A DNA stretch of 64,000 bases, taken from Vibrio sp. JPW-9-11-11 (GTDB lineage: Bacteria > Pseudomonadota > Gammaproteobacteria > Enterobacterales > Vibrionaceae). Shown one piece after another: positions 20,305 through 30,542 of this stretch. Location of the stretch: positions 1 to 64,000 of the forward strand of contig NZ_SZQJ01000010.1 in the NCBI RefSeq assembly GCF_013369335.1, read 5' to 3'. The position numbers were made by a program, and so were the translations under genes. The notes under the pieces are model-generated. The model saw only the letters and a list, made by a program, of their open reading frames with translations. It did not search any database and had not been told where the DNA came from. How positions within the stretch are numbered: position 1 is the stretch's first letter; every line of letters starts with the position of its first letter.

Positions 20305-20730
20305 TCAGTCTTTGAGTGGTACCACCAGCAGATCAACCGGTGAGCAGTTGATAAGTTGGCGAGTTGAAGAGAGCAGCTTGCTCCAGAAATCTTGATGGTG
20401 CCCACATACCACCAAGTCGATATTGAACTCATTGATGGTATCACACAGCTCGTTACTCAAGTCCCCACTGCCGACCAGCGTATGCTTAATGGGGAAATTG
20501 GCATGGTCTGCGAGGTCTTGCAATTGCTTTTGTGAGGCTTCAATAGCCTGGTGTTGAGTCTCGGCGAGATTGATATCGATAAGCCCGGTATACAGCTCGG
20601 CGTAATTGACATCAATATGGACAAAAGAGACGACCGCATCGAGCGGCTTCGCGAGCGCCACCGCCTTATCAACCAGCAATTTACTGTCTTCAGATAGGTC
20701 GATCGCAACCAGAATGTGTTGATAACTCAT
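20305..20730 (-). CDS. uspA: Universal stress protein UspA
   Basis: A 141-residue cytoplasmic Usp-fold protein (YQHILVAIDLSEDSKLLVDKAVALAKP). It lacks the ATP-binding GX2GX9G(S/T) signature at the C-terminus (NCSPVDLLVVPL instead), as in E. coli UspA, so it is the non-ATP-binding class. AAGGAG stands 8-9 nt before ATG 20730. It is divergent from ftnA and close to uspB, the stress pairing seen in enterics; expression is likely growth-arrest dependent. Confidence 0.93.
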   Translation of the reverse strand: MSYQHILVAIDLSEDSKLLVDKAVALAKPLDAVVSFVHIDVNYAELYTGLIDINLAETQHQAIEASQKQLQDLADHANFPIKHTLVGSGDLSNELCDTINEFNIDLVVCGHHQDFWSKLLSSTRQLINCSPVDLLVVPLKD

Positions 20731-20885
20731 AATGCTAGCTCCTTGTAAGGGTCTGATTACAGATTAGCACCTTGAATTGATTAATTTTGCCAAAGTGATC
20801 TCAGATCCACATTTGCCATACAAAGTGTTATGGTGATGAACATGATATAGTCAATTTAACTTCATAGACTTAGTAGGAGTGGTAG

Positions 20886-21413
20886 ATGCTTTCTCAAGCA
20901 ATGGTTGATCAATTGAATGAGCAAATTAATCTCGAATTTTTCTCATCCAATCTATACTTACAAATGAGTGCTTGGTGTGAAGACAAAGGATTCGAAGGTG
21001 CAGCTGAATTTTTACGCAAACATGCCGTAGAAGAAATGGAGCACATGCAGCGTCTTTTCACTTATGTAAGTGAGACGGGCGCGATGCCAATCCTAGGTGC
21101 GATTGACGCCCCTAAGCACGAGTTTAATAGCCTTGGTGATGTATTTCGCGAGACGTTTGAGCATGAGCAGATGATTACAGACAAAATCAACAAGCTGGCT
21201 CACTTAGCGTTTACTTCGCAAGACTATTCAACATTCAACTTCTTACAGTGGTACGTTGCAGAGCAGCATGAAGAAGAGAAGTTATTTAAAGGGATCTTAG
21301 ATAAGTTAGATCTTGTTGGCGAAGATGGTAAAGCACTGTTCTTTATCGACAAAGATTTAGCAGCTTTGGCAAAAGAAGGTTCATCTTCAATTATGGATGC
21401 CCCTGCTGAGTAA
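20886..21413 (+). CDS. ftnA: Non-heme ferritin FtnA
   Basis: A 175-residue four-helix-bundle ferritin that oxidises Fe(II) and stores iron in a 24-subunit shell. The ferroxidase ligands are visible: Glu in [13 protein letters not shown], the EEMEHMQ motif (Glu and His, about residues 49-55), and Glu in FEHEQM and [16 protein letters not shown] precedes ATG 20886 by 5 nt. It lies in the spacer of uspA and uspB. The same window encodes RyhB, so iron storage and iron-sparing control are near one another. Confidence 0.96.
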   Translation: MLSQAMVDQLNEQINLEFFSSNLYLQMSAWCEDKGFEGAAEFLRKHAVEEMEHMQRLFTYVSETGAMPILGAIDAPKHEFNSLGDVFRETFEHEQMITDKINKLAHLAFTSQDYSTFNFLQWYVAEQHEEEKLFKGILDKLDLVGEDGKALFFIDKDLAALAKEGSSSIMDAPAE

Positions 21414-21485
21414 TTTTCAGCGCGAGACGCTCTAACATAGGTCGTCTTTTTCTCCGGGCATGAATGAAGATGTAGGGAGGAAAAG

Positions 21486-21809
21486 ATGATCAATGCTGAT
21501 ACCGTTCTATTCACACTGATGATGGTGACCTTGGTAAACATGGCGCGCTACCTGACTGCGCTGCGTTCTCTGATTTACATCATGCGAGAAGCCCACCCTT
21601 TGCTTTATCAACAAGTGGATGGCAATGGCTTCTTTACCACTCACGGTAATGTGACCAAGCAAGTGCGGCTGTTCCACTACCTAAAGAGTAGAGAGTATCA
21701 TCACCATCACGATGAAGTCTTTACTGGCAAATGTGAGCGGGTAAGAGAACTGTTTATCTTGTCGACCTCTTTGCTCGGTGTCACCATGTTGGCGGCTTTT
21801 ATTCTGTAA
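21486..21809 (+). CDS. uspB: Universal stress protein UspB
   Basis: A 107-residue inner-membrane protein with one hydrophobic helix at each end (about 5-30 and 88-107) and a His-rich middle ([12 protein letters not shown]). It matches the UspB family, whose loss causes stationary-phase ethanol sensitivity in E. coli under sigma-S control. GGGAGG lies 6-9 nt before ATG 21486. Follows ftnA by 72 nt and has its own terminator. Confidence 0.93.
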   Translation: MINADTVLFTLMMVTLVNMARYLTALRSLIYIMREAHPLLYQQVDGNGFFTTHGNVTKQVRLFHYLKSREYHHHHDEVFTGKCERVRELFILSTSLLGVTMLAAFIL

Positions 21810-21866
21810 TAACAGACGAATTGGCAAGCTAGCAAAATGCCGCTAAAATAGCCTTTCGATTTTGCA

Positions 21867-21896
21867 AAGGATGTGCTCATGCACATCCTTTTTTAT
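21867..21896 (+). terminator. Terminator after uspB
   Basis: AAGGATGTGC TCAT GCACATCCTT then T4A-T2: perfect 10-bp stem with tetraloop and T-run. Confidence 0.92.
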
Positions 21897-21917
21897 TGGT
21901 TTTAAGAGTAGTGGTTC

Positions 21918-23111
21918 ATGACAGAAAAGTTTGATGTTGTCATTATTGGCGCGGGCGCGGCAGGGTTAATGTGCGCCGCACAAGCGGGTAAACGTGGCCG
22001 TAAGACGTTAATTCTTGACCACGCAAAAAAGCCTGGCCGAAAAATATTAATTGCCGGTGGCGGACGTTGCAACTTTACTAACTATGATGTCTCGGCCAAC
22101 CACTATTTGTGCCAAAATCCTCATTTTGTTAAATCGGCATTATCTCAATACAGCAACTGGGACTTTATTTCGTTGGTTAGCCAGCATGGCATTGAGTTTG
22201 AAGAGCGCGATCACGGCCAACTGTTCTGTGTCGGTGACTACACCTCGAAAGACATAGTGAAAATGTTGCTCGCTGAGTGCGATTTACCCAGTGTCAGTCA
22301 GCGTTATCAGCAAGACGTTCACCACATAGAGAAAACCGAGCATGGTTTTACGTTGCATGCCAATACCAGTGTGATTGAGTGTGAATCGCTGGTGGTGGCG
22401 ACAGGCGGATTGTCGATGCCAAAACTTGGAGCTACCCCTTTTGGCTACAAGGTGGCAGAGCAGTTTGGCCTCAACGTTATCCCAACCACTGCAGGGCTGG
22501 TGCCGTTTACGTTGCATAAAGAAGACAAGCAGGCGTTAGCGGAACTGTCGGGTATTGCCGTGCCGACGGAAATCACCGCCCAAGATGGTACCGTGTTTAA
22601 AGAAGCCTTGCTGTTTACCCACCGCGGCCTATCTGGTCCATCTGTATTACAAATCTCCTCTTTTTGGCGTGCCGGACAAAAAGTGACGATCAACTTAGTG
22701 CCAGATGTTGATCTTGATGAGCTACTGAAGCGATCGCTAGAAAAGCATCCAAATCAGAGTTTGAAAAATACGCTTGCGAAGGTCTTGCCTAAGCGATTAG
22801 TCGAAGTTTTGATCGAGCTGAAATTGCTTGAAGACAAACCACTGAAACAGTTTAACAGCAAGCAACTTGCTGCGGTGACCGCTCAGTTAGAACAGTGGCA
22901 AATTACGCCAAACGGCACCGAAGGCTATCGCACCGCAGAAGTCACTCTCGGTGGTGTCGATACTGAGCATTTGTCATCGAAAAGCATGGAATGTAAACAG
23001 ATCAAAGGGTTGTTCTTTATCGGTGAGGTCGTGGATGTGACAGGATGGCTCGGAGGATACAACTTCCAATGGTGCTGGAGCTCAGCCTATGCCGCGGGGC
23101 AATGGGTGTAA
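21918..23111 (+). CDS. FAD-dependent oxidoreductase, HI0933/YhiN family
   Basis: A 397-residue flavoprotein. The FAD-binding Rossmann motif VVIIGAGAAGLMCAAQAG is at residues 6-23, followed by the family-specific GRKILIAGGGRCNFTN (about 40-56) and a C-terminal VDVTGWLGGYNFQWCWSSAYAAG. The E. coli relative YhiN lies near uspA/uspB, and the same neighbourhood is kept here. Family members are predicted reductases of unclear substrate. ATG 21918 has GAG about 12 nt upstream. Confidence 0.88.
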   Translation: MTEKFDVVIIGAGAAGLMCAAQAGKRGRKTLILDHAKKPGRKILIAGGGRCNFTNYDVSANHYLCQNPHFVKSALSQYSNWDFISLVSQHGIEFEERDHGQLFCVGDYTSKDIVKMLLAECDLPSVSQRYQQDVHHIEKTEHGFTLHANTSVIECESLVVATGGLSMPKLGATPFGYKVAEQFGLNVIPTTAGLVPFTLHKEDKQALAELSGIAVPTEITAQDGTVFKEALLFTHRGLSGPSVLQISSFWRAGQKVTINLVPDVDLDELLKRSLEKHPNQSLKNTLAKVLPKRLVEVLIELKLLEDKPLKQFNSKQLAAVTAQLEQWQITPNGTEGYRTAEVTLGGVDTEHLSSKSMECKQIKGLFFIGEVVDVTGWLGGYNFQWCWSSAYAAGQWV

Positions 23112-23199
23112 AAATCCAAGTTGAATCTAATAAGAGTTCACTCATTAGTACTACACTTAACTCTATAAAAAGGTGAAGGACATCTAAGGAGTGAACTCT

Positions 23200-24024
23200 A
23201 TGAGTCAACAAGCACTGATCTCGCGTATTAACGAGCTGCCGCGCATCGAGAGCGTGTTGCAAGAGCTGCTAGAAATGGTCAACCGCGATACCATAGATTT
23301 TAGTGAGTTAGCTCACAAGATGGCGATGGATCAAGTGCTATTGGCTCGGGTATTAAGGATGGCAAACTCCGCCCAGTTTGGTGGAGTAAAAGGGATTTCT
23401 AACATTAACGACGCCATCGTCCGTATTGGTATCGGCGCTATTCGCAATCTGATCTCTTCTTCGATTCTTGCTTCAAGCTTTCCTAAAATTGAAACGCTCA
23501 ATATTAAAGATTATTGGGCTGGGACGTTTGAAATTGCCACTATTGCTAGCGCGATCGCCAAAGACATTAAATTGGACCCGAATGAAGCGTTCACTACCGG
23601 CATTTTGCACAACATTGGCGAGTTAATGATTCATACTTTGGAGCCAGAGAAAGCGTTGGCCATTCAACAACGCGTGCTTGCGGGCGAAAACGCCGCGCAA
23701 GTGCAAAAAGAGGTGTTGGGCGTTGATGCGCAAGAGCTCGGTGCTGTGCTGGCAGAAAGTTGGAAGTTTCCTAATGAATTGGTTGACGCGATTGCCAACG
23801 TCAATCACCCTTCAAAAGCGGTTGAGTCTAAGCGCTTGGCCTGTTTGTTGTACCTCGCTCGAGATGCCCACAGCCGCTGGGATACCATGCTAGAGGAGCG
23901 CGAGAAACTGCGTTATCTCACCAATAGCCGTGCTGCGCAAGCGCTCCACGTTTCCTCAGGGTTAGCGAACAAGATCGATTCGGTTCGCGGTCAAGGCAGT
24001 GAGCTGGCTTACCAGTTGTTTTGA
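23200..24024 (+). CDS. HDOD-domain signalling protein
   Basis: A 274-residue cytoplasmic protein with a single HDOD domain (about residues 5-205): LARVLRMANSAQFGGVKGISNINDAIVRIGIGAIRNL and the helix HNIGELMI. HDOD is a catalytically inactive relative of HD phosphohydrolases, found in signalling and chemotaxis adaptor proteins. The residual HN rather than HD fits loss of metal binding. ATG 23200 has AAGGAG 8 nt upstream, better than GTG 23191, which overlaps that site. Partner unknown. Confidence 0.88.
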   Translation: MSQQALISRINELPRIESVLQELLEMVNRDTIDFSELAHKMAMDQVLLARVLRMANSAQFGGVKGISNINDAIVRIGIGAIRNLISSSILASSFPKIETLNIKDYWAGTFEIATIASAIAKDIKLDPNEAFTTGILHNIGELMIHTLEPEKALAIQQRVLAGENAAQVQKEVLGVDAQELGAVLAESWKFPNELVDAIANVNHPSKAVESKRLACLLYLARDAHSRWDTMLEEREKLRYLTNSRAAQALHVSSGLANKIDSVRGQGSELAYQLF

Positions 24025-24048
24025 ATAACAGCCTAGGTTACCAGCTGG

Positions 24049-24954
24049 TTAAACCGACTGTTTAGTCAGATCTTTTTTGCCCAATTTGATCTGCTGGATC
24101 GCCAGCCCAGTGACAATCAGTACTAACCCAATTAAAGTCGTCGGATGAATGTCTTCTCCAATAATTGTCGATAGCAGCATCAGGGAAATAAACGGCGAGG
24201 CAAAAATCAAGTTACTGATGCGCGCCGTGTTGTCGGTCAGTTTGAGCGCGCTTAACCACAATACAAAGGTCACGCCCATTTCAAACAGCCCGACATACGT
24301 CACCGCAAGCCAACCTTGAGCAGTGATGTGACTCATGCCTATGCCTTCATACAAGGTTAAGCCAATGGCAAAAGGAATGGCGACCAAAAAGCCCAGCAAT
24401 ATACCCACCACAGGATCGGCTTTGTTTTTTGCGTTTAAGATCCAATAGCCCGCCCAAAGTAAGGTAGAGAGCAGCGCCAATCCAACCCCAATCGGGTTAT
24501 CAAAATTGAGCCCGAGCACATCACCTTTGGTCGCGATGACGATGACACCGATATAGCTGAACGTACACGCCAACCAATCCTGTTTGCGAATTTTTTGCCC
24601 TAAAAACACCGCTGCCATTAACGTCAAGGTAATCGCCCAACTGTAATTAATCGCTTGCGCTTGTGAGGCGGGCAGTAAGTCGTAGGCTTTAAACAAAATG
24701 ACGTAATAGGCGAGTGGATTAATTAAGCCCAGTAGCAGGTAGTACCAAGGGTTCGCTAGGAAGGTGCTGGGGAGTTGGTTCAGTTTGCCGGTAACGGCGC
24801 AGATAACGAGAAGGGCGAGCGCTGACACCATGCTGGCAACGGTTAACATCTGGATAGGAGAAAACTCAGCCAGTGTCAGCTTAAAAGCGGTGGCTACTGT
24901 CGACCAGAGTAATACAGCACAGAGACCTAATCCTAAAGCGCGGCGCTCGTTCAT
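24049..24954 (-). CDS. EamA/DMT-family permease (second copy)
   Basis: A 301-residue, ten-helix EamA-repeat membrane protein (RALGLGLCAVLLWSTVATAFKL at the start; LIFASPFISLMLLSTIIGE late). I moved the start to ATG 24954, which has AAGGA 6 nt upstream; the longer frame adds 33 Arg/Ser-rich residues with no ribosome site. Probably a metabolite exporter. Divergent from rmuC with about 157 nt between them. Confidence 0.85.
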   Translation of the reverse strand: MNERRALGLGLCAVLLWSTVATAFKLTLAEFSPIQMLTVASMVSALALLVICAVTGKLNQLPSTFLANPWYYLLLGLINPLAYYVILFKAYDLLPASQAQAINYSWAITLTLMAAVFLGQKIRKQDWLACTFSYIGVIVIATKGDVLGLNFDNPIGVGLALLSTLLWAGYWILNAKNKADPVVGILLGFLVAIPFAIGLTLYEGIGMSHITAQGWLAVTYVGLFEMGVTFVLWLSALKLTDNTARISNLIFASPFISLMLLSTIIGEDIHPTTLIGLVLIVTGLAIQQIKLGKKDLTKQSV

Positions 24955-25111
24955 GATATTCCTTATAGGGGTTGCCGTGAATGTTCTCGGCTCGATAGGC
25001 CGCGATAAAACGCTTAGTCTAGCTGCTCGATATCTCGCCGACAAACTGGACATTTATCCAGTAGGCAAATACCATGGAACCACTATTTGTTAGAGTCGTT
25101 AAATCATTACT

Positions 25112-26662
25112 ATGCAATGGATTCTTGAGTATCAAGCGTTCTTGGTGAGTGGCGTGAGTGGGGCCTTGATCAGCGGTGTGGCGGTTGGCTGGTGGGTAAA
25201 ACAGAAAATGCGTTTTGACCAACAACGGTTAGAGCAGCAGTTAATCGCCCATCAGCAACTAACTGATAACCAAATCAATCAGCTACAAACCCAGTTAACG
25301 CAAGCTCAGCAGGAGCTCGATGAATTGGACAGTGAGCGTGATAAAGCAGCCTATGAGCTCAAACAGTCACACGGCAAGTTAATGGCCGTACTCGAGAAAC
25401 TGCGCTATTTCGATGCGGTTAAACAAGAAAGGCAGCAGTACGCGGATGATTTGAATCGTGTTCGTGAGCAAAAAGCTCAACTAGAGGCGGAATTACGTGA
25501 GCAGCAGGCGCGCCACGATGAAGAAAGCAAGGCGAATCAAGACAAGCTACAGCTATTAGAGCAAGCTGAAGAGCGCCTCAAACAGCAATTCGAGCATTTA
25601 GCTAACCAGTTGTTTGAGGCGAAAACTGCCAAAGTTGACCAACAAAACCGCCAGAGCTTAGATGGCTTGCTATCGCCGCTGCGCGAACAGCTAGAAGGGT
25701 TTAAGAAGCAGGTCAACGATAGCTTCAATCAAGAGGCCAAAGAGCGTCATACTTTGGTCCATGAGTTGAAGAACTTACAGCGTCTCAACGAGCAAATGAC
25801 CAAAGAAGCGCTCAATCTCACCCAAGCTCTGAAGGGCGACAATAAGCAACAAGGTAACTGGGGAGAAGTAGTATTGGCACGGGTATTGGCCGAGTCGGGG
25901 CTGCGTGAAGGTCATGAATACCAAACTCAAGTCAGTTTGCAAAACGAAGCAGGAAAGCGCTACCAACCCGACGTCATCGTCCATTTGCCGCAAGACAAGC
26001 AGGTGGTGATTGACTCAAAAATGGCGCTAGTCGCCTATGAACGTTACTTTAACGCTGAGACAGACAGTGCAAGAGATAAAGCATTAAGTGACCACTTACT
26101 TGCGCTTCGTGCTCATATTAAAGGGCTTTCACAGAAAGACTATCATCAACTCAAAGGCATTCAGAGCCTTGATTATGTGTTGATGTTTATTCCGGTTGAG
26201 CCTGCATTTCAGGTGGCGATTCAAGCCGACCCAAGTCTTGTGAAAGACGCGATGGAGCAAAATATTATTTTAGTTAGCCCGACCACCTTACTGGTGGCCC
26301 TGCGTACGATTGATAATCTGTGGCGCAATGATAGGCAGAATCAAAACGCGCAAATCATCGCTGAACGAGCCAGCAAGCTGTATGACAAGCTGCGCTTGTT
26401 TGTCGACGATATGGAAAGTCTTGGTGGCGCTCTGGACCGAGCCAATCAAAACTATCAAGGGGCGATGAACAAGTTGGCGTCAGGACGCGGGAATGTTATT
26501 CGCCAGGCAGAAAGTTTTAAACAGCTTGGGGTTGAAGTGAAAAAGCCTATTTCAAGCTCGCTAGTGCAATTGGCCCAGCAGGAGCAACTCACAGAAAACC
26601 CTCACACCAATAAAAATGCCCCTTTCGCCCAAAGACATACGGATGAGGATAAAGTAAACTAA
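25112..26662 (+). CDS. rmuC: RmuC nuclease-like recombination-limiting protein
   Basis: A 516-residue protein with an N-terminal membrane anchor (about 8-28), a long coiled coil (about 30-215, rich in Gln/Glu/Leu) and the RmuC domain (about 230-430) containing NWGEVVLARVLAESGLREGHEY, YQPDVIVHLP and VVIDSKMALVAY, a PD-(D/E)XK-like core. RmuC in E. coli limits recombination at short inverted repeats. It precedes ubiE by 53 nt, the standard gamma-proteobacterial order. Confidence 0.94.
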   Translation: MQWILEYQAFLVSGVSGALISGVAVGWWVKQKMRFDQQRLEQQLIAHQQLTDNQINQLQTQLTQAQQELDELDSERDKAAYELKQSHGKLMAVLEKLRYFDAVKQERQQYADDLNRVREQKAQLEAELREQQARHDEESKANQDKLQLLEQAEERLKQQFEHLANQLFEAKTAKVDQQNRQSLDGLLSPLREQLEGFKKQVNDSFNQEAKERHTLVHELKNLQRLNEQMTKEALNLTQALKGDNKQQGNWGEVVLARVLAESGLREGHEYQTQVSLQNEAGKRYQPDVIVHLPQDKQVVIDSKMALVAYERYFNAETDSARDKALSDHLLALRAHIKGLSQKDYHQLKGIQSLDYVLMFIPVEPAFQVAIQADPSLVKDAMEQNIILVSPTTLLVALRTIDNLWRNDRQNQNAQIIAERASKLYDKLRLFVDDMESLGGALDRANQNYQGAMNKLASGRGNVIRQAESFKQLGVEVKKPISSSLVQLAQQEQLTENPHTNKNAPFAQRHTDEDKVN

Positions 26663-26715
26663 TCGCCCGCAGTACTGGGCGTAGTTATTCTCATACTGTT
26701 TGAAGAGGAATCATC

Positions 26716-27498
26716 ATGACGGATACAAGCGTGCAATCGAATACAGCATTAGAATCAAATGAAACCACGCATTTTGGTTTCACCACGGTCGCGAAAGAAG
26801 AGAAAGTGACCAAGGTCGCTCAAGTGTTCCACTCAGTGGCAGCCAAATACGACATTATGAATGACTTAATGTCGGGGGGCATTCATCGCCTCTGGAAGCG
26901 CTTTACTATCGACTGCAGCGGTGTTCGTCCAGGTCAACGCGTGTTGGACCTCGGTGGTGGTACGGGGGATTTGACCGCTAAGTTTTCTCGTATTGTTGGC
27001 GACAAAGGCCACGTAATTTTGGCCGATATCAACAACTCAATGTTGAATGTCGGGCGTGATAAATTGCGCGATAACGGCATCGTTGGCAACGTGCACTACG
27101 TTCAGGCGAATGCAGAGGAGCTGCCTTTTCCGGATGATTACTTTGATGCGATTACCATCAGTTTCTGCTTGCGTAATGTGACCGATAAAGACAAAGCTCT
27201 GCGTTCGATGTATCGAGTGCTTAAACCGGGCGGCCGCTTGCTTGTGCTTGAGTTTTCTAAACCGATTCTTGAGCCACTGTCGAAGATTTACGATACCTAC
27301 TCATTCCACCTATTGCCGAAAATGGGCGAGTTGGTCGCCAACGATGCAGAAAGTTACCGCTATCTTGCGGAGTCGATTCGCATGCATCCCGATCAAGAAA
27401 CGCTAAAAAGTATGATGGAAGAGGCGGGTTTTGAGCAGGCTAAATACTTCAACCTGACCGGTGGTATTGTCGCTCTACATCGTGGTTACAAGTTCTAA
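26716..27498 (+). CDS. ubiE: UbiE, ubiquinone/menaquinone C-methyltransferase
   Basis: A 260-residue class I SAM methyltransferase that methylates both demethylmenaquinone and the 2-polyprenyl-benzoquinol intermediate of ubiquinone. SAM motif [15 protein letters not shown] is at about residues 76-90; VASVFDSVA-type helix appears as [28 protein letters not shown]; also [34 protein letters not shown] stands 7 nt before ATG 26716. Leads the ubiE-ubiJ-ubiB unit. Confidence 0.97.
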   Translation: MTDTSVQSNTALESNETTHFGFTTVAKEEKVTKVAQVFHSVAAKYDIMNDLMSGGIHRLWKRFTIDCSGVRPGQRVLDLGGGTGDLTAKFSRIVGDKGHVILADINNSMLNVGRDKLRDNGIVGNVHYVQANAEELPFPDDYFDAITISFCLRNVTDKDKALRSMYRVLKPGGRLLVLEFSKPILEPLSKIYDTYSFHLLPKMGELVANDAESYRYLAESIRMHPDQETLKSMMEEAGFEQAKYFNLTGGIVALHRGYKF

Positions 27499-27509
27499 GG
27501 TGGGTTGCT

Positions 27510-28115
27510 ATGCCGTTTGAACCCCTCGTGACTGCGGTCATAGAGACAACGCTGAACACCTTGATTCATGACGACCCTGAGTTGGGCCGTCGTTTGGCCC
27601 GTTTAAAAGGTCAGGTGATTCAAGTTCATCTCAAAGAGGTCAACAAAACCTTGACCTTTATCTTTAGTCAGCAAATCGACGTGTTAGCTAACTATGAAGG
27701 CCAACCAGATTGTTACTTGTCATTGAATCTGTCGATATTGCCTGAGTTGCGTGAGCAGTCCAACATCACCAAACTGATTAAGCAAGATAAACTGGTGTTG
27801 GAAGGCGATATTCAGTTGGCACAGAAGTTTTCACAATTGATGACCGACTGTAAGCCGGATATTGAGGAGTGGTTATCTCGTGTGAGTGGTGATGTGGTCG
27901 CGCATACCATAGTGCAAGGCGCAAAAACCATGGTCGAAAGCGTAAAAGACGGGTTACAGAAGCAGCAGAATCATCTAGCTCAAGTGCTTACCGAAGAGTG
28001 GCGAATTGCACCACCCCCACTCGAAGTGGCCTATTTTTGTGACCAGGTGGATGAGGTGAAAAGCCAAGCCGCGCGTATAGAAGCGCGCCTCAATCAGTTA
28101 TTGGAGCGGGCATGA
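27510..28115 (+). CDS. ubiJ: UbiJ, ubiquinone biosynthesis accessory factor
   Basis: A 201-residue SCP2-like lipid-binding protein that helps organise the soluble Ubi complex and binds ubiquinone intermediates. The SCP2 domain spans about residues 15-115 ([36 protein letters not shown]) and a helical/coiled-coil tail contains [20 protein letters not shown]. Only 11 nt after ubiE, and it overlaps ubiB by four bases (ATGA), so the three are translated together. Confidence 0.93.
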   Translation: MPFEPLVTAVIETTLNTLIHDDPELGRRLARLKGQVIQVHLKEVNKTLTFIFSQQIDVLANYEGQPDCYLSLNLSILPELREQSNITKLIKQDKLVLEGDIQLAQKFSQLMTDCKPDIEEWLSRVSGDVVAHTIVQGAKTMVESVKDGLQKQQNHLAQVLTEEWRIAPPPLEVAYFCDQVDEVKSQAARIEARLNQLLERA

Positions 28116-29746
28116 CGTTATCAGAGCTACGCCGCCTCTATCACATTATCCGAGTACAATTAGAGTACGGCCTGGATGAGTTGCTTCCTAGTCACCAACT
28201 GACGAAAGCGCCGCTGTTGGCGCGAAAAAGCCTGTTTTGGGTCAAGAACCAACACGCCGATAAACCGCTCGGTGAGCGTCTGCGTTTAGCTCTGCAAGAG
28301 TTAGGTCCGGTCTGGATTAAATTTGGTCAAATGATGTCGACGCGCCGTGACTTATTTCCCGATCATATCGCGGACCCATTGGCACTGTTGCAAGATCAAG
28401 TGTCGCCGTTTGACGGTCAGTTAGCTAAGCAACAAATAGAGCAAGCGTTAGGCGGATCGCTAGAAACTTGGTTTGACGATTTTGATATCGAGCCGCTAGC
28501 CTCTGCATCAATTGCCCAAGTGCACACCGCGCGACTTAAGACCACTCAGCAAGAAGTGGTGTTAAAGGTGATTCGTCCTGATATTCGCCCGGTCATTGAT
28601 GCCGATCTGAAACTGATGTACCGCATGGCGCGTATCGTCGCTAAAGCCTTGCCTGAAGCGCGTCGTTTAAAACCAGTCGAAGTCGTCCGAGAGTATGAGA
28701 AAACGCTACTCGATGAACTCGACTTAAGACGCGAAGCGGCCAATGCGATTCAACTGAGGCGTAACTTTGAGGGCAGCGAAGAGTTGTATGTTCCTGAAGT
28801 CATCACGGATTTTAGTAATAAAACCGTCATGGTTTCTGAGCGAATATATGGCATCCAGGTTTCTGACATAGAAGGCTTAGTCGCCAACGGTACCAACATG
28901 AAACTGTTGGCCGAGCGCGGTGTGAGTGTGTTTTTCACTCAGGTTTTTCGCGACAGCTTTTTCCATGCCGATATGCACCCTGGCAATGTGTTTGTAGAAC
29001 CGCAGCATCCAGAGAATCCACGTTGGATCGGTTTAGATTGCGGTATTGTAGGCACACTGAACAGTGAAGATAAGCGCTATTTGGCGGAAAACTTTTTAGC
29101 CTTCTTTAATCGCGATTATCGCCGGGTGGCGGAGTTGCATGTTGAGTCAGGTTGGGTTCCACGTGAAACCAATGTGGATGAATTTGAGTTCGCGATCCGT
29201 ATCGTTTGTGAGCCGATTTTTGCCAAACCGCTGTGTGAAATCTCGTTTGGCCACGTGCTCTTGAATCTGTTTAATACTGCTCGACGATTTAATATGGAAG
29301 TGCAGCCGCAATTGGTGTTGCTGCAAAAAACTTTACTCTATGTTGAAGGGCTGGGTCGCCAGCTGTATCCACAATTGGATTTATGGGAAACCGCGAAGCC
29401 GTTCCTAGAAGAGTGGATGATGAATCAAGTTGGGCCGAAAGCGGTGCTTAATGCGGTGAAAGACCGGGCGCCATTTTGGGCCGAGAAGCTCCCCGAGCTT
29501 CCTGAACTGCTTTATGACAGCTTGCGCCAAGGTAAAATGATGAATCAACGTATTGATCAACTCTACCAAGGTTATCGCTCGACCAAAAAACAGCAGGCGA
29601 CGGGGAAATTTTTATTTGGTGTTGGTGCCACATTAGTCGTATGCTCGGCAATATTGGTCAACAGCAGTTATGAGCAACTTTCGTTGGCAAGCGCTTTAGG
29701 CGGAGTCACATTTTGGTTGCTTAGTTGGCGAGCTTATCGTCAATAG
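28112..29746 (+). CDS. ubiB: UbiB, atypical kinase/ATPase for ubiquinone synthesis
   Basis: A 544-residue ADCK/UbiB-family protein. The family KxGQ motif is present ([16 protein letters not shown], about residue 71), as are ASIAQVH (the Ala-rich nucleotide loop), VLKVIRPDI with the ATP lysine, and the catalytic [11 protein letters not shown] and LDCGIVG (DxG). Two C-terminal hydrophobic helices (about 500-540) anchor it in the membrane. Starts inside the ubiJ stop. Contains a degenerate parS at 29155-29170. Confidence 0.96.
   Translation: MTLSELRRLYHIIRVQLEYGLDELLPSHQLTKAPLLARKSLFWVKNQHADKPLGERLRLALQELGPVWIKFGQMMSTRRDLFPDHIADPLALLQDQVSPFDGQLAKQQIEQALGGSLETWFDDFDIEPLASASIAQVHTARLKTTQQEVVLKVIRPDIRPVIDADLKLMYRMARIVAKALPEARRLKPVEVVREYEKTLLDELDLRREAANAIQLRRNFEGSEELYVPEVITDFSNKTVMVSERIYGIQVSDIEGLVANGTNMKLLAERGVSVFFTQVFRDSFFHADMHPGNVFVEPQHPENPRWIGLDCGIVGTLNSEDKRYLAENFLAFFNRDYRRVAELHVESGWVPRETNVDEFEFAIRIVCEPIFAKPLCEISFGHVLLNLFNTARRFNMEVQPQLVLLQKTLLYVEGLGRQLYPQLDLWETAKPFLEEWMMNQVGPKAVLNAVKDRAPFWAEKLPELPELLYDSLRQGKMMNQRIDQLYQGYRSTKKQQATGKFLFGVGATLVVCSAILVNSSYEQLSLASALGGVTFWLLSWRAYRQ
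29155..29170. other. parS-like site inside ubiB
   Basis: GGTTCCACGTGAAACC keeps the whole inner 14-bp parS core GTTNCACGTGAAAC but has G/C instead of T/A at the two outer positions. It lies 20-24 kb from the perfect sites. ParB may bind it weakly, or it may be a chance coding match. Confidence 0.5.
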
Positions 29747-29796
29747 ACGTTAAACTCTTGAAATAAATTTGTTTAATAAGACCCGAGGTAAAAAGA

Positions 29797-30051
29797 ATGG
29801 GTGGTATTAGTATTTGGCAACTTCTGATTATTGCCGTGATTGTCGTGCTACTGTTTGGGACCAAAAAACTACGCGGTATTGGTGGTGATCTTGGCGGAGC
29901 CGTGAAAGGGTTTAAGAAGGCCATGAGCGAAGATGATGCAGCCAAGAAAGATGCAGACTTTGAGCAAAAAACGGTTGATCAGCAGAAGAGCGTCGAGCAG
30001 CAAAAAACAGAATCGACCGCTGACACTAAGAAAGACAAAGAGCAGGCATAA
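29797..30051 (+). CDS. tatA: Twin-arginine translocase subunit TatA
   Basis: An 84-residue protein with one N-terminal membrane helix ([21 protein letters not shown]) and the conserved [23 protein letters not shown] hinge and amphipathic helix, then a charged Lys/Gln-rich tail. TatA oligomers form the passage for folded proteins. GAGG precedes ATG 29797. First gene of tatABC; a substrate with a twin-arginine signal, the multicopper oxidase, is also in this window. Confidence 0.96.
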   Translation: MGGISIWQLLIIAVIVVLLFGTKKLRGIGGDLGGAVKGFKKAMSEDDAAKKDADFEQKTVDQQKSVEQQKTESTADTKKDKEQA

Positions 30052-30054
30052 TCC

Positions 30055-30480
30055 GTGTTTGATATCGGTTTTTGGGAACTGGTATTAATATCTGTCGTTG
30101 GGCTTGTCGTTTTGGGGCCAGAGCGCTTACCTCATGCCATTCGCAGCGTCTCCAAGTTTATTGGTGCCGCGAAGAGCATGGCGAATAGCGTGAAAGACGA
30201 GCTTTCACATGAGCTCAAAGTCCAAGAACTGCAAGATAACTTGCGCAAAGCTGAGCAAATGGGCATGGAGGATCTCTCTCCTGAACTGAAGTCTTCAGTG
30301 GAACAGCTCAAGCAAGCGGCGCAAGAGGTTCAACGCCCATACGCGAGCAAAAGCGACTCGGCTGACAACGCAGTTGAGACTGTCACTGAGCAATCAGCTG
30401 ACGCCGCCGATGACGCCAAGCAGCAGGCAGAGCCTTCAAAAGCTCATTCGACGCCTCTGGCAGATAAAAAAGCCGAATAG
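30055..30480 (+). CDS. tatB: Twin-arginine translocase subunit TatB
   Basis: A 141-residue protein: membrane helix [26 protein letters not shown] with the TatB-type Glu and Gly-Pro hinge, an amphipathic helix, and a variable acidic Ala/Gln-rich tail. It pairs with TatC as the signal-peptide receptor. Starts at GTG 30055, 3 nt after the tatA stop. The Ala/Asp-rich C-terminus differs in length from the enteric protein, as is common. Confidence 0.95.
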   Translation: MFDIGFWELVLISVVGLVVLGPERLPHAIRSVSKFIGAAKSMANSVKDELSHELKVQELQDNLRKAEQMGMEDLSPELKSSVEQLKQAAQEVQRPYASKSDSADNAVETVTEQSADAADDAKQQAEPSKAHSTPLADKKAE

Positions 30481-30493
30481 TCTCGCATTAGGA

Positions 30494-30518
30494 GGAGCTA
30501 CCGTGCGTAGCTCCTTTT
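30494..30518 (+). terminator. Attenuator-like hairpin between tatB and tatC
   Basis: GGAGCTAC CGTGC GTAGCTCC followed by TTTT: 8-bp perfect stem. It sits in the 62-nt gap inside the tat operon and could lower tatC expression relative to tatAB, which matches the known excess of TatA. Confidence 0.55.
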
Positions 30519-30542
30519 CGATCTTTTACAGTAGAGGTTTCC

